Assembly: GCA_002424625.1 (NCBI GenBank)
Contig: DIKR01000009.1
Coordinates: 25,747-56,922, forward strand
DNA: 31,176 nt
Reading direction: 5' to 3'
DNA from: Desulfuromonadaceae bacterium UBA5613
Lineage (GTDB): Bacteria > Desulfobacterota > Desulfuromonadia > Desulfuromonadales > UBA2197
The translations under genes were made by a program, and so were the position numbers. The stretch's first letter is position 1; each line of letters starts with the position of its first letter. Positions 23,682 to 31,176 of this stretch are shown in pieces. Under the pieces are notes generated by a model. That model was not told the DNA's origin. It searched no databases and was given only the letters and a program-made list of their open reading frames with translations.

Positions 23682-24428
23682 TCAACCGAGGATCGCTTCC
23701 ATCTCTTCATCGGAGATGTCAAAATTGGCATAAACGTTTTGCACGTCGTCGTAATCTTCAAGTTTCTCCATCAATTTCAGCATCTGTTCAGCTTGTTTCC
23801 CCTCCAGTTTTACCATGGTTTGGGGGATCATCGTCACTTCGGCCGATTCCCATTTCAGGCCTTGCGTCGCGATGGCGTCGCGGACGGCAGTGAAGCTGGA
23901 CGGAGCAGTGATAACCTCAATGGAATCTCCTTCGTCCTTGACATCGTCTGCCCCTGCTTCCAGGGCAATTTCAAAAATCTGGTCGAAATCGTAACTGTTG
24001 GGGAGAGAGATCAAACCTTTGCGATCAAAGAGGAAGGAGACGGAACCGGTAACGCCGAGGGTTCCGTTGTTGCGACTGAAGATGTGCCGAACATCGGCAA
24101 CGGTCCTTTGTCGATTGTCGGTCATGAACTCAACAATAATCGCCACCCCGCCCGGACCGTAGCCCTCAAAGCTGTCTTCTTCATAGACGACGGAGTCGAG
24201 GTCGCCGGTTCCTTTTTTGATCGCCCGATCAATGGTGTCCTTCGGCATGTTTTCAAATTTGGCTTTATCGATGGCTGTACGCAATCGAGCATTGGCATCC
24301 GGATCGCCACCGCCGGTCTTGGCTGCTACCGTGATTTCGCGAATAAGTTTGGTGAATATCTTGCCTCTTTTAGCGTCCTGAGCACCCTTGCGATGCTTGA
24401 TGTTCGCCCATTTACTGTGACCAGACAT
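23682..24428 (-). CDS. yebC: YebC/TACO1-family translation or transcription regulator
   Basis: The 248-residue protein has the three-domain YebC pattern: MSGHSKWANIKHRKGAQDAK, RGKIFTKLIREITVAAKTGG, then ENMPKDTIDRAIKKGTG and YEGYGPGG-type segment (FEGYGPGGVAIIVEF), and the C-terminal EVTMIPQTMVKLEG. The family is annotated as transcription regulator (PmpR) and, more recently, as a ribosome-linked factor for proline-rich stretches. GGAGA precedes ATG 24428. yebC-ruvC-ruvA-ruvB is a frequent gene order. Confidence 0.95.
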   Translation of the reverse strand: MSGHSKWANIKHRKGAQDAKRGKIFTKLIREITVAAKTGGGDPDANARLRTAIDKAKFENMPKDTIDRAIKKGTGDLDSVVYEEDSFEGYGPGGVAIIVEFMTDNRQRTVADVRHIFSRNNGTLGVTGSVSFLFDRKGLISLPNSYDFDQIFEIALEAGADDVKDEGDSIEVITAPSSFTAVRDAIATQGLKWESAEVTMIPQTMVKLEGKQAEQMLKLMEKLEDYDDVQNVYANFDISDEEMEAILG

Positions 24429-24477
24429 GTTGTAAAGTCTCCTTACCCGAATTCGTTCGACCGTTTGACGGCAGCAT

Positions 24478-24507
24478 TCTATAGCACAAAGAAACCCCCT
24501 TCGGCAA
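24478..24507 (-). promoter_or_regulatory. Candidate promoter of yebC-ruvCAB
   Basis: On the minus strand TTGCCG (24507-24502) and TATAGA (24483-24478) are 18 nt apart, about 50 nt upstream of the yebC ATG. The match is partial, and the -35 box lies within a small hairpin (24492-24515). Confidence 0.35.
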
Positions 24508-24526
24508 GAAGGAGGTCAGTAAAGAG

Positions 24527-24560
24527 ATGGGTCGGGATATCCTGCTGATATCCGACCCAT
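24527..24560 (-). repeat. Inverted repeat (hairpin) between the tRNA cluster and yebC
   Basis: ATGGGTCGG plus ATATC (24527-24541) pairs with GATAT plus CCGACCCAT (24547-24560); one G is bulged and the loop is 5 nt. No good T-run follows, so it is not clearly a terminator. It lies just downstream of the tRNA terminator at 24580-24622 and upstream of yebC. Confidence 0.5.
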
Positions 24561-24579
24561 GACGTTTGATTGAGCAGAT

Positions 24580-24622
24580 AAAATCAAAGAGGCGACCAAT
24601 TCATGGTCGCCTCTTTGATTTT
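24580..24622 (-). terminator. Terminator of the tRNA-Asp/Val/Asp cluster
   Basis: A perfect 19-bp stem (24580-24598 with 24604-24622) has a 5-nt loop and ends in a T4 run on the minus strand, immediately after the 3' CCA of the last tRNA gene at 24625. Confidence 0.88.
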
Positions 24623-24624
24623 TC

Positions 24625-24701
24625 TGGCGGGGCTGACGGGACTTGAACCCGCGACCTCCGGCGTGACAGGCCGGCGTTGTAACCGACTCTACTACAGCCC
24701 C
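24625..24701 (-). tRNA. tRNA-Asp (GTC), copy 1
   Basis: The 77-nt gene folds with a perfect 7-bp acceptor stem (GGGGCTG with CAGCCCC), the anticodon loop CTGTCAC with GTC, the T-loop TTCAAGT and an encoded CCA. The D-stem (GTAG with CAAC) has an A-A mismatch at its third pair. The sequence is identical to the copy at 24811-24887. Confidence 0.95.
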
Positions 24702-24724
24702 GAATCAGGTCTGGGAATTAAAAT

Positions 24725-24800
24725 TGGTGGGCGAAACAGGGCTCGAACCTGTGACCCTCGGCTTGTAAGGCCGATGCTCTCCCAGCTGAGCTATTCGCCC
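24725..24800 (-). tRNA. tRNA-Val (TAC)
   Basis: The 76-nt gene has a perfect acceptor stem GGGCGAA with TTCGCCC, D-stem GCTC with GAGC, anticodon loop CTTACAA with TAC, T-loop TTCGAGC and an encoded CCA. It lies between the two tRNA-Asp genes and is probably processed from the same transcript. Confidence 0.97.
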
Positions 24801-24810
24801 GTTGAGTCAA

Positions 24811-24887
24811 TGGCGGGGCTGACGGGACTTGAACCCGCGACCTCCGGCGTGACAGGCCGGCGTTGTAACCGACTCTACTACAGCCCC
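24811..24887 (-). tRNA. tRNA-Asp (GTC), copy 2
   Basis: It is identical over 77 nt to the gene at 24625-24701, with encoded CCA and the same A-A mismatch in the D-stem. Identity ends exactly at the gene borders. It is the first gene of the three-tRNA cluster. Confidence 0.95.
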
Positions 24888-24903
24888 AAAGGTGCTTTGA
24901 GAC

Positions 24904-24938
24904 AGAGAACCGGCAGCCAGTGGGGCCGCCGGTTCTCT
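24904..24938 (-). terminator. Hairpin after hup, terminator-like
   Basis: An 11-bp perfect stem (24904-24914 with 24928-24938) stands 27 nt after the hup stop. It lacks a clear T-run, so termination would be weak or need help. It may mark the border of hup and the tRNA cluster. Confidence 0.5.
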
Positions 24939-24965
24939 GAATTTTAGCTGGAAATTACTGAAAAA

Positions 24966-25241
24966 TTAAGCGTTGACAGCATCCTTGAGGACTTTGCCAG
25001 CCTTGAATTTCGGGGTTTTTGCGGCGCTGATCTTGATCGCTGCACCAGTCTGGGGGTTTTTGCCGGTCCGCTCAGCGCGTTCACCGACACTGAAAGTTCC
25101 AAAGCCGACCAAGGCAACTTTGTCACCTTGCTTCAGGGCTTCAGTCACCGTTTCAATTAGAGCTTTGAGGCACTTTTCCGTGTCTACCTTGCTGAAGCCC
25201 GTCTTCTCTGCCATTTCGTTGACAAGATCTGCTTTAGTCAC
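24966..25241 (-). CDS. hup: HU-family DNA-binding protein
   Basis: HU is a small DNA-bending nucleoid protein. The 91-residue product begins (V/M)TKADLVNEMAEKTGFSKVD and has the beta-arm signature VGFGTFSVGERAERTGKNPQTG and the end AAKTPKFKAGKVLKDAVN, all normal. I chose GTG 25241: GGAGG at 25250-25246 lies 5 nt upstream, whereas the ATG at 25253 would place this ribosome site inside the gene as codons 2-3 and add four residues not found in the family. A good promoter lies upstream. Confidence 0.95.
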   Translation of the reverse strand: MTKADLVNEMAEKTGFSKVDTEKCLKALIETVTEALKQGDKVALVGFGTFSVGERAERTGKNPQTGAAIKISAAKTPKFKAGKVLKDAVNA

Positions 25242-25292
25242 AAAAACCTCCATGCTTTAATTGATAGGATGAAACTGCTTCAATGCGGAGTG

Positions 25293-25322
25293 GTTATAAC
25301 AGAGCCGTTTTGTTACTGTCAA
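25293..25322 (-). promoter_or_regulatory. Sigma70-type promoter of hup
   Basis: On the minus strand a perfect TTGACA (25322-25317) is separated by 18 nt from TATAAC (25298-25293). It lies in the gap between lon and hup and allows hup to be made independently of lon. Confidence 0.65.
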
Positions 25323-25350
25323 GAAAATATTTGGTCAAAATCACTGCTGC

Positions 25351-27759
25351 TCACTGTACGGTTGGCGCCTCGGCTGCTGCGACGCTCTCCTCTCGCCTTT
25401 CTGCCGGGGCAAGGAGGGCTGCATCAAGGACTTGATCCATATGGTTGACGGGAATAATTGTGAGGCCCCGCTGGACGCTGGCCGGAATCTCCGTCAAATC
25501 CTTGCGGTTTTCCATAGGGATGAGGACACGGGTAATGCCCGCCCTTTTTGCCGCCAGCAACTTTTCCTTGAGACCGCCAATGGCTAATACTCGCCCGCGC
25601 AAGGTGATTTCACCGGTCATGGCTAAAGCTCTGTCGACAGCTCGCCCTGTCAATGCTGAGGCAAGCGCCGTGGCCATGGTAATCCCGGCGGATGGTCCGT
25701 CCTTGGGGGTTGCCCCTTCAGGAATATGGATATGGAGGTCGAGGCGTTGATAGAAATCTTTCTCCAGACCAAGTTCCTGCCAGCGTGAGCGGACATAGCT
25801 GAGGGCCGCCTGGGAAGATTCCCGCATAACCTCACCGAGCTTGCCGGTAACGGTCAATTTTCCGTTCCCCGGCAGAATGGTCGTTTCGATTGTCAGGGTC
25901 TCGCCGCCCACTGCGGTCCAGGCCAGACCGGTGGCGATGCCGACCATGTTTTCAATTTCGAGGGCGCCGTAAGAATAGGAATGAATGCCAAGATAGCTGC
26001 CAATCTGGCGAGAAGTCACGGTCACAGCTTTCTTGCTGCTCTGTGCCGCCAAAAGTTTCCGGGTCAGTTTCCGGCAGATGGCGGCAATTTCCCGTTCCAG
26101 ATTACGGACTCCGGCTTCCCGCGTATAATAGCGGATGATTTCGTAGATAGCTGAATTGCTGAATTTAATCTGATTTGGCGGGAAACCGTGCACTTCCAAC
26201 TGCTTGGGGATGAGGTAACGCCGGGCAATATGCAGTTTTTCTTCTTCGGTATACCCCTCCACCCGGATAATCTCCATGCGATCGAGAAGGGCCCGGGGAA
26301 TCGTGTGCAGAGAGTTTGCCGTGGCGATAAACATCACTGACGACAGGTCGTATTCAACATCCAGGAAGTGATCGCCAAAGGTGTGGTTCTGTTCTGGATC
26401 GAGGACTTCGAGTAACGCCGACGAAGGATCACCGCGAAAGTCGGTGCTCATTTTGTCAATTTCATCGAGAAGAAAGACGGGATTCACGACCCCGGTTTTG
26501 CGCATTCCGTGGATAATCTTGCCGGGCATGGCGCCGATATAGGTACGCCGATGACCGCGAATTTCAGCTTCGTCACGCACGCCGCCAAGGGAAATACGGA
26601 CAAATTTTCTTTCCAGAGCTTTGGCGATCGAGCGTCCGAGGGATGTTTTTCCGACTCCGGGGGGGCCAAGAAGACAAATTATCGGTCCCTTGATCTTTTT
26701 GACCTGCGCTTGCACCGCCAGATATTCAAGAATTCGTTCTTTGACCTTGTGCAATCCGTAATGATCAGCTTCAAGGATCTTTTCCGCCCGCTGCAGATCA
26801 TGACGATCTTTGCTCGCTTTTTTCCAGGGAATCGAGACGATCCAGTCAATATAATTGCGGACCACCGTCGCTTCAGCAGACATCGGTGACATCAGTTTCA
26901 GTTTGCGCAGCTCAGCCAAGGCCTTCTCTTTTGCTTCTTTCGAGAGATCGACTGTGTTGATTCGTTCTTCTAATTCCCGTAACTCCTGCTTGAAATCGTC
27001 CTTTTCACCCAGCTCTTTCTGGATGGCTCGCATCTGTTCGTTGAGATAATACTCTTTCTGACTCCGCTCCATCTGGCTTTTGACCCGACTGCGGATTTTC
27101 TTCTCGATGCCGAGGATCTGCAGTTCGTGTTCGAGGAGAGTAAGAAGACTTTCCAGGCGCAGGAGGGGGTTGATCTGCTCCATGATCTGCTGCTTGTCGG
27201 AAACTTTGACATTCAGTTGCGGAATAATTGCGTCAGCAAGGCGGCCTGCGGCTGTGATTCCGGAAATCGAAGAGAACATCTCCGGCGGGATCTTTTTGCT
27301 AAGATTAATGTAGCTTTCAAAGGCGGCAAGGACACTGCGACTCATCGCTTCAATCTCGTCCGAGTCCGCTAACAACTCTTCTTCGAGGACGACTTTCGCA
27401 TAAAGACATTCGGGATGTTCTTCGAGGCCGATGATACGGGCCCGTTCCTTCCCTTCAATCAGAACCTTGACAGTTCCGTCGGGAAGCTTGAGCAATTGAA
27501 TAATCTGGCCGATGACGCCGATTTCATAAAGATCATTCTGGAGCGGGTCGTCGATCTTGGGATCGCGTTGCGTGGTCAGGAAGATAAGGCGCTGTTCAGC
27601 GTTGGCTGCTTCCAGCGCCTGAATCGAGCGGGGACGGCCGACAAAGAGCGGCGTGACCATCGCCGGGAAGATGACGATGTCACGCAAGGGGATAAGGGGA
27701 TAGAGCGCTTCGTTGGGCAAGCTTGAGACGGCCTGCCCTGGTTCAGGATAGTCGGTCAT
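25351..27759 (-). CDS. lon: ATP-dependent Lon protease
   Basis: Lon is the AAA+ serine protease that degrades misfolded and regulatory proteins. The 802 residues have the N-terminal substrate domain (YPLIPLRDIVIFPAMVTPLF), the Walker A GPPGVGKTS, Walker B FLLDEIDKM, the arginine-finger region LLDRMEII, and the protease domain with the catalytic Ser (about 688) in TPKDGPSAGITMATAL and the Lys (about 731) in GGLKEKLLAAKRAGI. The length is a little above E. coli Lon because of an alanine- and glutamate-rich tail. ATG 27759 has AAGGG about 8 nt upstream. It lies 52 nt after clpX; there is no obvious terminator between. Confidence 0.97.
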   Translation of the reverse strand: MTDYPEPGQAVSSLPNEALYPLIPLRDIVIFPAMVTPLFVGRPRSIQALEAANAEQRLIFLTTQRDPKIDDPLQNDLYEIGVIGQIIQLLKLPDGTVKVLIEGKERARIIGLEEHPECLYAKVVLEEELLADSDEIEAMSRSVLAAFESYINLSKKIPPEMFSSISGITAAGRLADAIIPQLNVKVSDKQQIMEQINPLLRLESLLTLLEHELQILGIEKKIRSRVKSQMERSQKEYYLNEQMRAIQKELGEKDDFKQELRELEERINTVDLSKEAKEKALAELRKLKLMSPMSAEATVVRNYIDWIVSIPWKKASKDRHDLQRAEKILEADHYGLHKVKERILEYLAVQAQVKKIKGPIICLLGPPGVGKTSLGRSIAKALERKFVRISLGGVRDEAEIRGHRRTYIGAMPGKIIHGMRKTGVVNPVFLLDEIDKMSTDFRGDPSSALLEVLDPEQNHTFGDHFLDVEYDLSSVMFIATANSLHTIPRALLDRMEIIRVEGYTEEEKLHIARRYLIPKQLEVHGFPPNQIKFSNSAIYEIIRYYTREAGVRNLEREIAAICRKLTRKLLAAQSSKKAVTVTSRQIGSYLGIHSYSYGALEIENMVGIATGLAWTAVGGETLTIETTILPGNGKLTVTGKLGEVMRESSQAALSYVRSRWQELGLEKDFYQRLDLHIHIPEGATPKDGPSAGITMATALASALTGRAVDRALAMTGEITLRGRVLAIGGLKEKLLAAKRAGITRVLIPMENRKDLTEIPASVQRGLTIIPVNHMDQVLDAALLAPAERREESVAAAEAPTVQ

Positions 27760-27811
27760 GACTCAAGCCCTTGGGGGAAGGTTGGTTGAATAAAGTTGCC
27801 AGTCCAGTTGT

Positions 27812-29056
27812 TCAGGCCGATTCAGCGCAGTCCTGAAGAACCAGCGGCCGTGAGACGCCCATGATCGCGTCCTCATTGATAACGACCTCACGGACGCGAT
27901 CCATGGAGGGGATTTCATACATGACTTCGAGCATGGCGTTTTCAAGGACAGAACGGAGACCACGCGCCCCGGTTTTCCGTTTCAGTGCTTGCTGTGCGAC
28001 CGCGACCAGAGCGCCATCCGTAAACTTGAGGTGAATATTGTCGAGTTCAAAGAGTTTTTGATACTGTTTGACCAAGGCATTCTTCGGCTCTTTGAGAATA
28101 GAGATCAAAGATTCTTCGTCGAGTTCGTTCAGGGTAGCGATGACCGGCAGTCGGCCGACAAATTCCGGGATGAGGCCAAATTTAAGGAGATCCGCGGGCT
28201 CGACTTGCGCCAGTGCTTCGCCCGTCGAGAGATCGTGACGCTGCTTGGTTGCCGCTCCGAAGCCCATTGATTTTGTGCCGATGCGTTGGGAAACGATGCT
28301 GTCAAGGCCGGAGAAGGCGCCGCCACAGATAAAGAGAATATTCGTTGTGTCAATCTTGAGGAATTCCTGCTGCGGATGCTTCCTCCCCCCTTTGGGCGGG
28401 ATATTGGCAAGAGTTCCTTCGATGATTTTGAGCAGCGCCTGTTGCACGCCTTCGCCGGAGACGTCGCGCGTGATCGAGGGGGAATCGGTTTTACGGGCAA
28501 TCTTATCGACTTCGTCAATATAGATGATGCCGCGCTGGGCTTTTTCAATGTCCCAGTCGGCCGCCTGGAGGAGGTTGAGAATGATGTTTTCAACATCCTC
28601 GCCAACATAACCGGCTTCGGTCAAAGTGGTCGCATCAGTGATGGCAAAGGGGACATTGAGCACCTTGGCCAGGGTCTGGGCAAGGAGGGTCTTGCCGCTG
28701 CCGGTCGGGCCGAGAAGGAGGATATTACTCTTCTGCACCTCAACATCACCGCCACTGCGGAGGTAATTCACCCGCTTGTAGTGATTGTAGACCGCCACTG
28801 CCAAGGTCTTTTTGGCGCGTTCCTGACCGATGACATATTCATCGAGGGTCTCTTTAATCTCGACAGGCCGGGGCAGATCGGACGAAACCTCGGCGCTGTT
28901 CGACTCGGATTCATCATCCATGATGTCTTTGCACAGCTCAATACATTCATTGCAGATAAAGACGGATGGACCTGCAATCAATTTGCGAACATCATTCTGC
29001 TCTTTGCCGCAGAAGGAACAGATTAACTGCCCGGAATGATCACTTTTCTGGCTCAC
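27812..29056 (-). CDS. clpX: ATP-dependent Clp protease, ATP-binding subunit ClpX
   Basis: ClpX unfolds substrates and feeds them to ClpP. The 414-residue protein has the N-terminal zinc domain (Cys13, Cys16, Cys35, Cys38 in ICSFCGKEQ and FICNECIELC), Walker A LLGPTGSGKTLLAQ, Walker B IIYIDEVDKI, the pore and ClpP-binding loops in usual order (RVGDSIVSQRIGTKSMGFG-like part), and TGARGLRSVLENAMLEVMYE near the end. The start is GTG 29056, which overlaps the clpP TGA in a GTGA junction, so translation is coupled. Confidence 0.97.
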   Translation of the reverse strand: MSQKSDHSGQLICSFCGKEQNDVRKLIAGPSVFICNECIELCKDIMDDESESNSAEVSSDLPRPVEIKETLDEYVIGQERAKKTLAVAVYNHYKRVNYLRSGGDVEVQKSNILLLGPTGSGKTLLAQTLAKVLNVPFAITDATTLTEAGYVGEDVENIILNLLQAADWDIEKAQRGIIYIDEVDKIARKTDSPSITRDVSGEGVQQALLKIIEGTLANIPPKGGRKHPQQEFLKIDTTNILFICGGAFSGLDSIVSQRIGTKSMGFGAATKQRHDLSTGEALAQVEPADLLKFGLIPEFVGRLPVIATLNELDEESLISILKEPKNALVKQYQKLFELDNIHLKFTDGALVAVAQQALKRKTGARGLRSVLENAMLEVMYEIPSMDRVREVVINEDAIMGVSRPLVLQDCAESA

Positions 29057-29658
29057 TTTTTCAGCTCCATAGTATGAGGTTTACGCGTTACTATAGAGTC
29101 AACAATACCATATTTGCAAGCTTCCGCGCCACTCATGAAGAAATCCCGCTCGGTATCGGCAGCAATCTTCTCGACCGACTGGCCGGTGTGTTGGGCAATA
29201 ATCTCATTTAAAATGTCGCGCATGCGGAGAATTTCCTGGGCGTGAATGTGGATGTCGCTCGCCTGCCCGCGGAATCCTCCCAGCGGTTGATGGATCATAA
29301 TCCGCGAGTTGGGGAGAGTGAAACGCTTGCCCGCAGCCCCGGCAGCGAGAAGGACGGCTCCCATGCTTGCTGCCTGGCCGACACAAATCGTCGAGACCGG
29401 CGCTTTCAAATACTGGATGGTATCGTAGATCGCCAGTCCGCCGGTGACGACGCCGCCGGGCGAATTGATGTAGAGAAAAATATCCTTCTCCGGATCTTCC
29501 GAGTCGAGAAAGAGGAGTTGGGCAATAATCAGGTTGGCAAGGTGATCATCAATCTCACCCCCCAAAAAGATAATGCGATCTTTGAGCAGGCGCGAGTAGA
29601 TGTCATATGATCTTTCGCCCCGGCCGGTCTGCTCAACGACGAATGGTATCATAGCCAT
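29053..29658 (-). CDS. clpP: ATP-dependent Clp protease proteolytic subunit ClpP
   Basis: ClpP forms the barrel peptidase. The 201 residues contain MIPFVVEQTGRGERSYDIYS, YINSPGGVVTGGLAIYDT, and the catalytic triad Ser98 (GQAASMGAVL), His123 (RIMIHQPLGG) and Asp172. ATG 29658 has AAGGAG 6 nt upstream, at the very end of tig, whose stop is only 3 nt away. The order tig-clpP-clpX-lon is standard for many bacteria. Confidence 0.97.
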   Translation of the reverse strand: MAMIPFVVEQTGRGERSYDIYSRLLKDRIIFLGGEIDDHLANLIIAQLLFLDSEDPEKDIFLYINSPGGVVTGGLAIYDTIQYLKAPVSTICVGQAASMGAVLLAAGAAGKRFTLPNSRIMIHQPLGGFRGQASDIHIHAQEILRMRDILNEIIAQHTGQSVEKIAADTERDFFMSGAEACKYGIVDSIVTRKPHTMELKK

Positions 29659-29661
29659 GAT

Positions 29662-30975
29662 CTACTCCTTCTCTTCGGTCGTCAATTCTTCCTTGTCAAC
29701 CTCAGTGAGCTGGGATTTGTCAAGGAGGAAGCGGATGGTCTTCTCTTCGCTGATCTGCGCCATCAAGCCAATGCGGGCATCTTCGCGGGCGTAATGCTTA
29801 CGCACTGCTTCGACCGGAGCATTGGCCATCGTTGCAATCTCTTCCAAACGGCTATCGATCTCAGCCTCTTCGACGGTGATCCCTTCCTGAGTGGCAATGG
29901 CGGTCAGAATCAGTGTTCCCTGGACCTGACTGATGGCCGTGTCCCGATACATTTGCTTAAATGATTCCTCTGTCATTCCCATCATCTCCAGTTTCATTCC
30001 CTGGCTTTCCAGGCGCTGGCGGATGTTGGCGAGCATGTAGCCGAGCTGATTCTGCACCAGAGTCTCCGGAACTTCCAGGGGATTACGCTCGATCAGGGCG
30101 GTGACCAGGCGTTCGCGCAGATCACCATCAATGCGATTGATCTCTTGTCGCCGGGCATTCTCGGTCAATTTTTCCCGCAGTTCCGTTAGGGACTCCAGGC
30201 CAAACCCTTTGGCAAAGTCGTCGGTCAACTCCGGTGCGACCTTTTCGCGTACTTTTTTCAAGGTCACGGCAAAGACCGCGGCCTTACCGGCAAGTTCGGC
30301 GCTGCCGTATTGCTCGGGGAAGGTGACCTGAATATCGCGGGATTCATTGACCTTCATGCCGACAACCTGCTCTTCGAAGCCGGGGATAAACTGCCCGGAA
30401 CCGAGTTCAAGAGTAAAGTCCTCAGCAGTCCCTCCCTCAAAGAGGACACCATCGACCGAACCGGCAAAGTCGATAACGACGTGATCGCCAAGTGCTGCAG
30501 TGTCACGACTGGCATCGACAACTTCGGCGCGTCCTTGCCGCATCTCTTCGAGTTGCGTTTCGACCGATTTGTCATCGAAGATGAGGCGTTCTTTCTGCAG
30601 CACCAGACCGGTGTAATCGCGCGCAGTCACCTGCGGGCTGACTTCAACCTCAGCGGCATAAGTAAAGGGTTTGCCGTGTTCGATCAGGCTGTTGTCAATA
30701 ATTTTCGGGTCGCTGAGGACGTTGATGTCGTGGGTGTCGAGCGCCTTAATGTAACTGTCATTGATCAGGCGGTTGATGACCTGCTGCTCCATCTGTGGCG
30801 CATAGTATTGCTCAAGGATGGGGCGGGGGATCTTGCCGGCGCGGAAACCTTTGATCTTGGCGCTCTGGCCGATCTTCTGGTAAGCCTTTTCAATTTCAAT
30901 TGCGACGGTTTCCGCCGGAACTTCAAAGGAAAGGCGTTTTTTAATGCTGCTGATTTCTTCTATTGTCACGTTCAT
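29662..30975 (-). CDS. tig: Trigger factor (ribosome-associated chaperone)
   Basis: Trigger factor binds ribosomal protein L23 and shields nascent chains. The 437-residue protein has the ribosome-binding signature GFRAGKIP (43-50), the FKBP-type prolyl isomerase domain (DHVVIDFAGSVDGVLFEGG, LGSGQFIPGFEEQVVGM), and the helical C-terminal arms. AGGAG precedes ATG 30975. It is the first gene of the tig-clpP-clpX(-lon) run. Confidence 0.97.
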   Translation of the reverse strand: MNVTIEEISSIKKRLSFEVPAETVAIEIEKAYQKIGQSAKIKGFRAGKIPRPILEQYYAPQMEQQVINRLINDSYIKALDTHDINVLSDPKIIDNSLIEHGKPFTYAAEVEVSPQVTARDYTGLVLQKERLIFDDKSVETQLEEMRQGRAEVVDASRDTAALGDHVVIDFAGSVDGVLFEGGTAEDFTLELGSGQFIPGFEEQVVGMKVNESRDIQVTFPEQYGSAELAGKAAVFAVTLKKVREKVAPELTDDFAKGFGLESLTELREKLTENARRQEINRIDGDLRERLVTALIERNPLEVPETLVQNQLGYMLANIRQRLESQGMKLEMMGMTEESFKQMYRDTAISQVQGTLILTAIATQEGITVEEAEIDSRLEEIATMANAPVEAVRKHYAREDARIGLMAQISEEKTIRFLLDKSQLTEVDKEELTTEEKE

Positions 30976-31016
30976 GGGTTTGCTCCTTGCGACTTTAATT
31001 GGGGTGTTGGATTGTG

Positions 31017-31055
31017 AAAAAAGAGACAGACCGAACCCTGCTGGGCTACGGTCTG
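31017..31055 (-). terminator. Terminator downstream of tRNA-Leu
   Basis: A 7-bp stem (CAGACCG 31027-31033 with CGGTCTG 31049-31055) is followed on the minus strand by a T-rich tail with T6 (complement of the A6 at 31017-31022). It separates tRNA-Leu from tig. A second hairpin (CCGTCAA 31082-31088 with TTGACGG 31102-31108) lies between it and the tRNA end. Confidence 0.65.
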
Positions 31056-31110
31056 GACGTAGTAGTTAATGAATTCAGGAACCGTCAAAAATCATCGAAA
31101 GTTGACGGCT

Positions 31111-31176
31111 TGGTGCGAGAGAGGGGAGTCGAACCCCTACGGTTACCCGCTGGATCCTAAGTCCAGTGCGTCTGCC
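31111..31176 (-). tRNA. tRNA-Leu (TAG), 5' end outside window
   Basis: The visible 3' part has the anticodon arm with TAG in the loop CTTAGGA, a long variable arm region (GCGGGTAACCGT), a perfect T-arm with TTCGACT, and encoded CCA at 31113-31111. The long variable arm fits a class II tRNA. The acceptor 5' side and D-arm lie beyond the right edge. Confidence 0.9.

Noticed and set aside
23673..24548. Plus-strand ORF of 291 residues opposite yebC
   Set aside because: Antisense of yebC, which has full family motifs on the minus strand.
24603..24947. Plus-strand ORF of 114 residues with repeated 'AGLTGLEPATSGVTGRRCNRL' type sequence
   Set aside because: It is the antisense reading of the tRNA-Asp and tRNA-Val genes, a well-known source of spurious proteins; the repeat comes from the two identical tRNA-Asp copies.
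30310..31017. Plus-strand ORF of 235 residues opposite tig
   Set aside because: Antisense shadow of trigger factor with no ribosome site of note.
1..31176. Mobile elements, prophage, CRISPR, toxin-antitoxin or defence genes
   Set aside because: No transposase, integrase, phage, Cas or paired small toxin and antitoxin genes were recognised; the tRNA genes show no adjacent integrase or duplicated tRNA 3' end beyond the two complete Asp copies.

Overview
The window is a compact housekeeping stretch of a chromosome, about half G+C. It most likely comes from a deltaproteobacterium of the Desulfuromonadales / Geobacter type. The grounds are the gene orders tig-clpP-clpX-lon-hup, yebC-ruvC-ruvA-ruvB and ffh-rpsP-rimM-trmD-(SPOUT methyltransferase)-rplS, and several small families typical of that group (DUF3343 protein, BCAM0308-type zinc protein, SAP/Rho_N-like Cys4 protein, MscL with a zinc-ribbon tail). 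This assignment is inference from content; no rRNA or other marker was compared. I see no insertion sequence, prophage, CRISPR array, integrase or toxin-antitoxin pair, and no gene-free stretch longer than about 300 bases.

Layout. 1-4262 (+): the C-terminal end of an OmpA-type envelope protein with a strong terminator, then a 1196-residue DUF748/AsmA-like envelope protein. 4347-6560 (-): a stress- and envelope-flavoured group of mscL, a BCAM0308-like zinc protein, an Hsp20 chaperone, a frameshifted small SAP-like/Cys4 gene and a STAS-domain protein. 6831-10012 (+): a small membrane protein, NAD synthase and rsmI. 10014-12841 (-): nitroreductase, acylphosphatase and ligA. 12974-14245 (+): a CorC/TlyC-type CBS membrane protein. 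14250-15250 (-): yraN and rnhB. 15356-15547 (+): a lone small membrane protein. 15624-19907 (-): the rplS/trmD/rimM/rpsP group, with ffh and a DUF3343 gene upstream. 19985-20727 (+): a small membrane protein and a DciA-like DUF721 protein. 20630-24428 (-): a TrmN6-like methyltransferase, ruvB, ruvA, ruvC and yebC. 24625-24887 (-): tRNA-Asp, tRNA-Val, tRNA-Asp. 24966-30975 (-): hup, lon, clpX, clpP and tig. 31111 to the right edge (-): a partial tRNA-Leu.

How the genes work together. Most blocks are core information processing: ribosome assembly and tRNA modification (rpsP, rimM, trmD, rplS, rsmI), protein targeting, folding and turnover (ffh, tig, clpP, clpX, lon, hsp20), and DNA replication and repair (ligA, rnhB, ruvABC, DciA-like, HU). 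Genes are packed very tightly. Several neighbours overlap by 4-11 nt with ATGA or GTGA junctions, and three convergent pairs end within 4 nt of each other or overlap.

I do not find a clear undescribed defence or mobile system. The best leads are the single-base frameshift that breaks the SAP-like/Cys4 gene in the Hsp20 cluster, the zinc-ribbon tail on MscL, the 98-bp tail-to-tail coding overlap of the DciA-like and methyltransferase genes, and two identical tRNA-Asp genes with an unusual D-stem.
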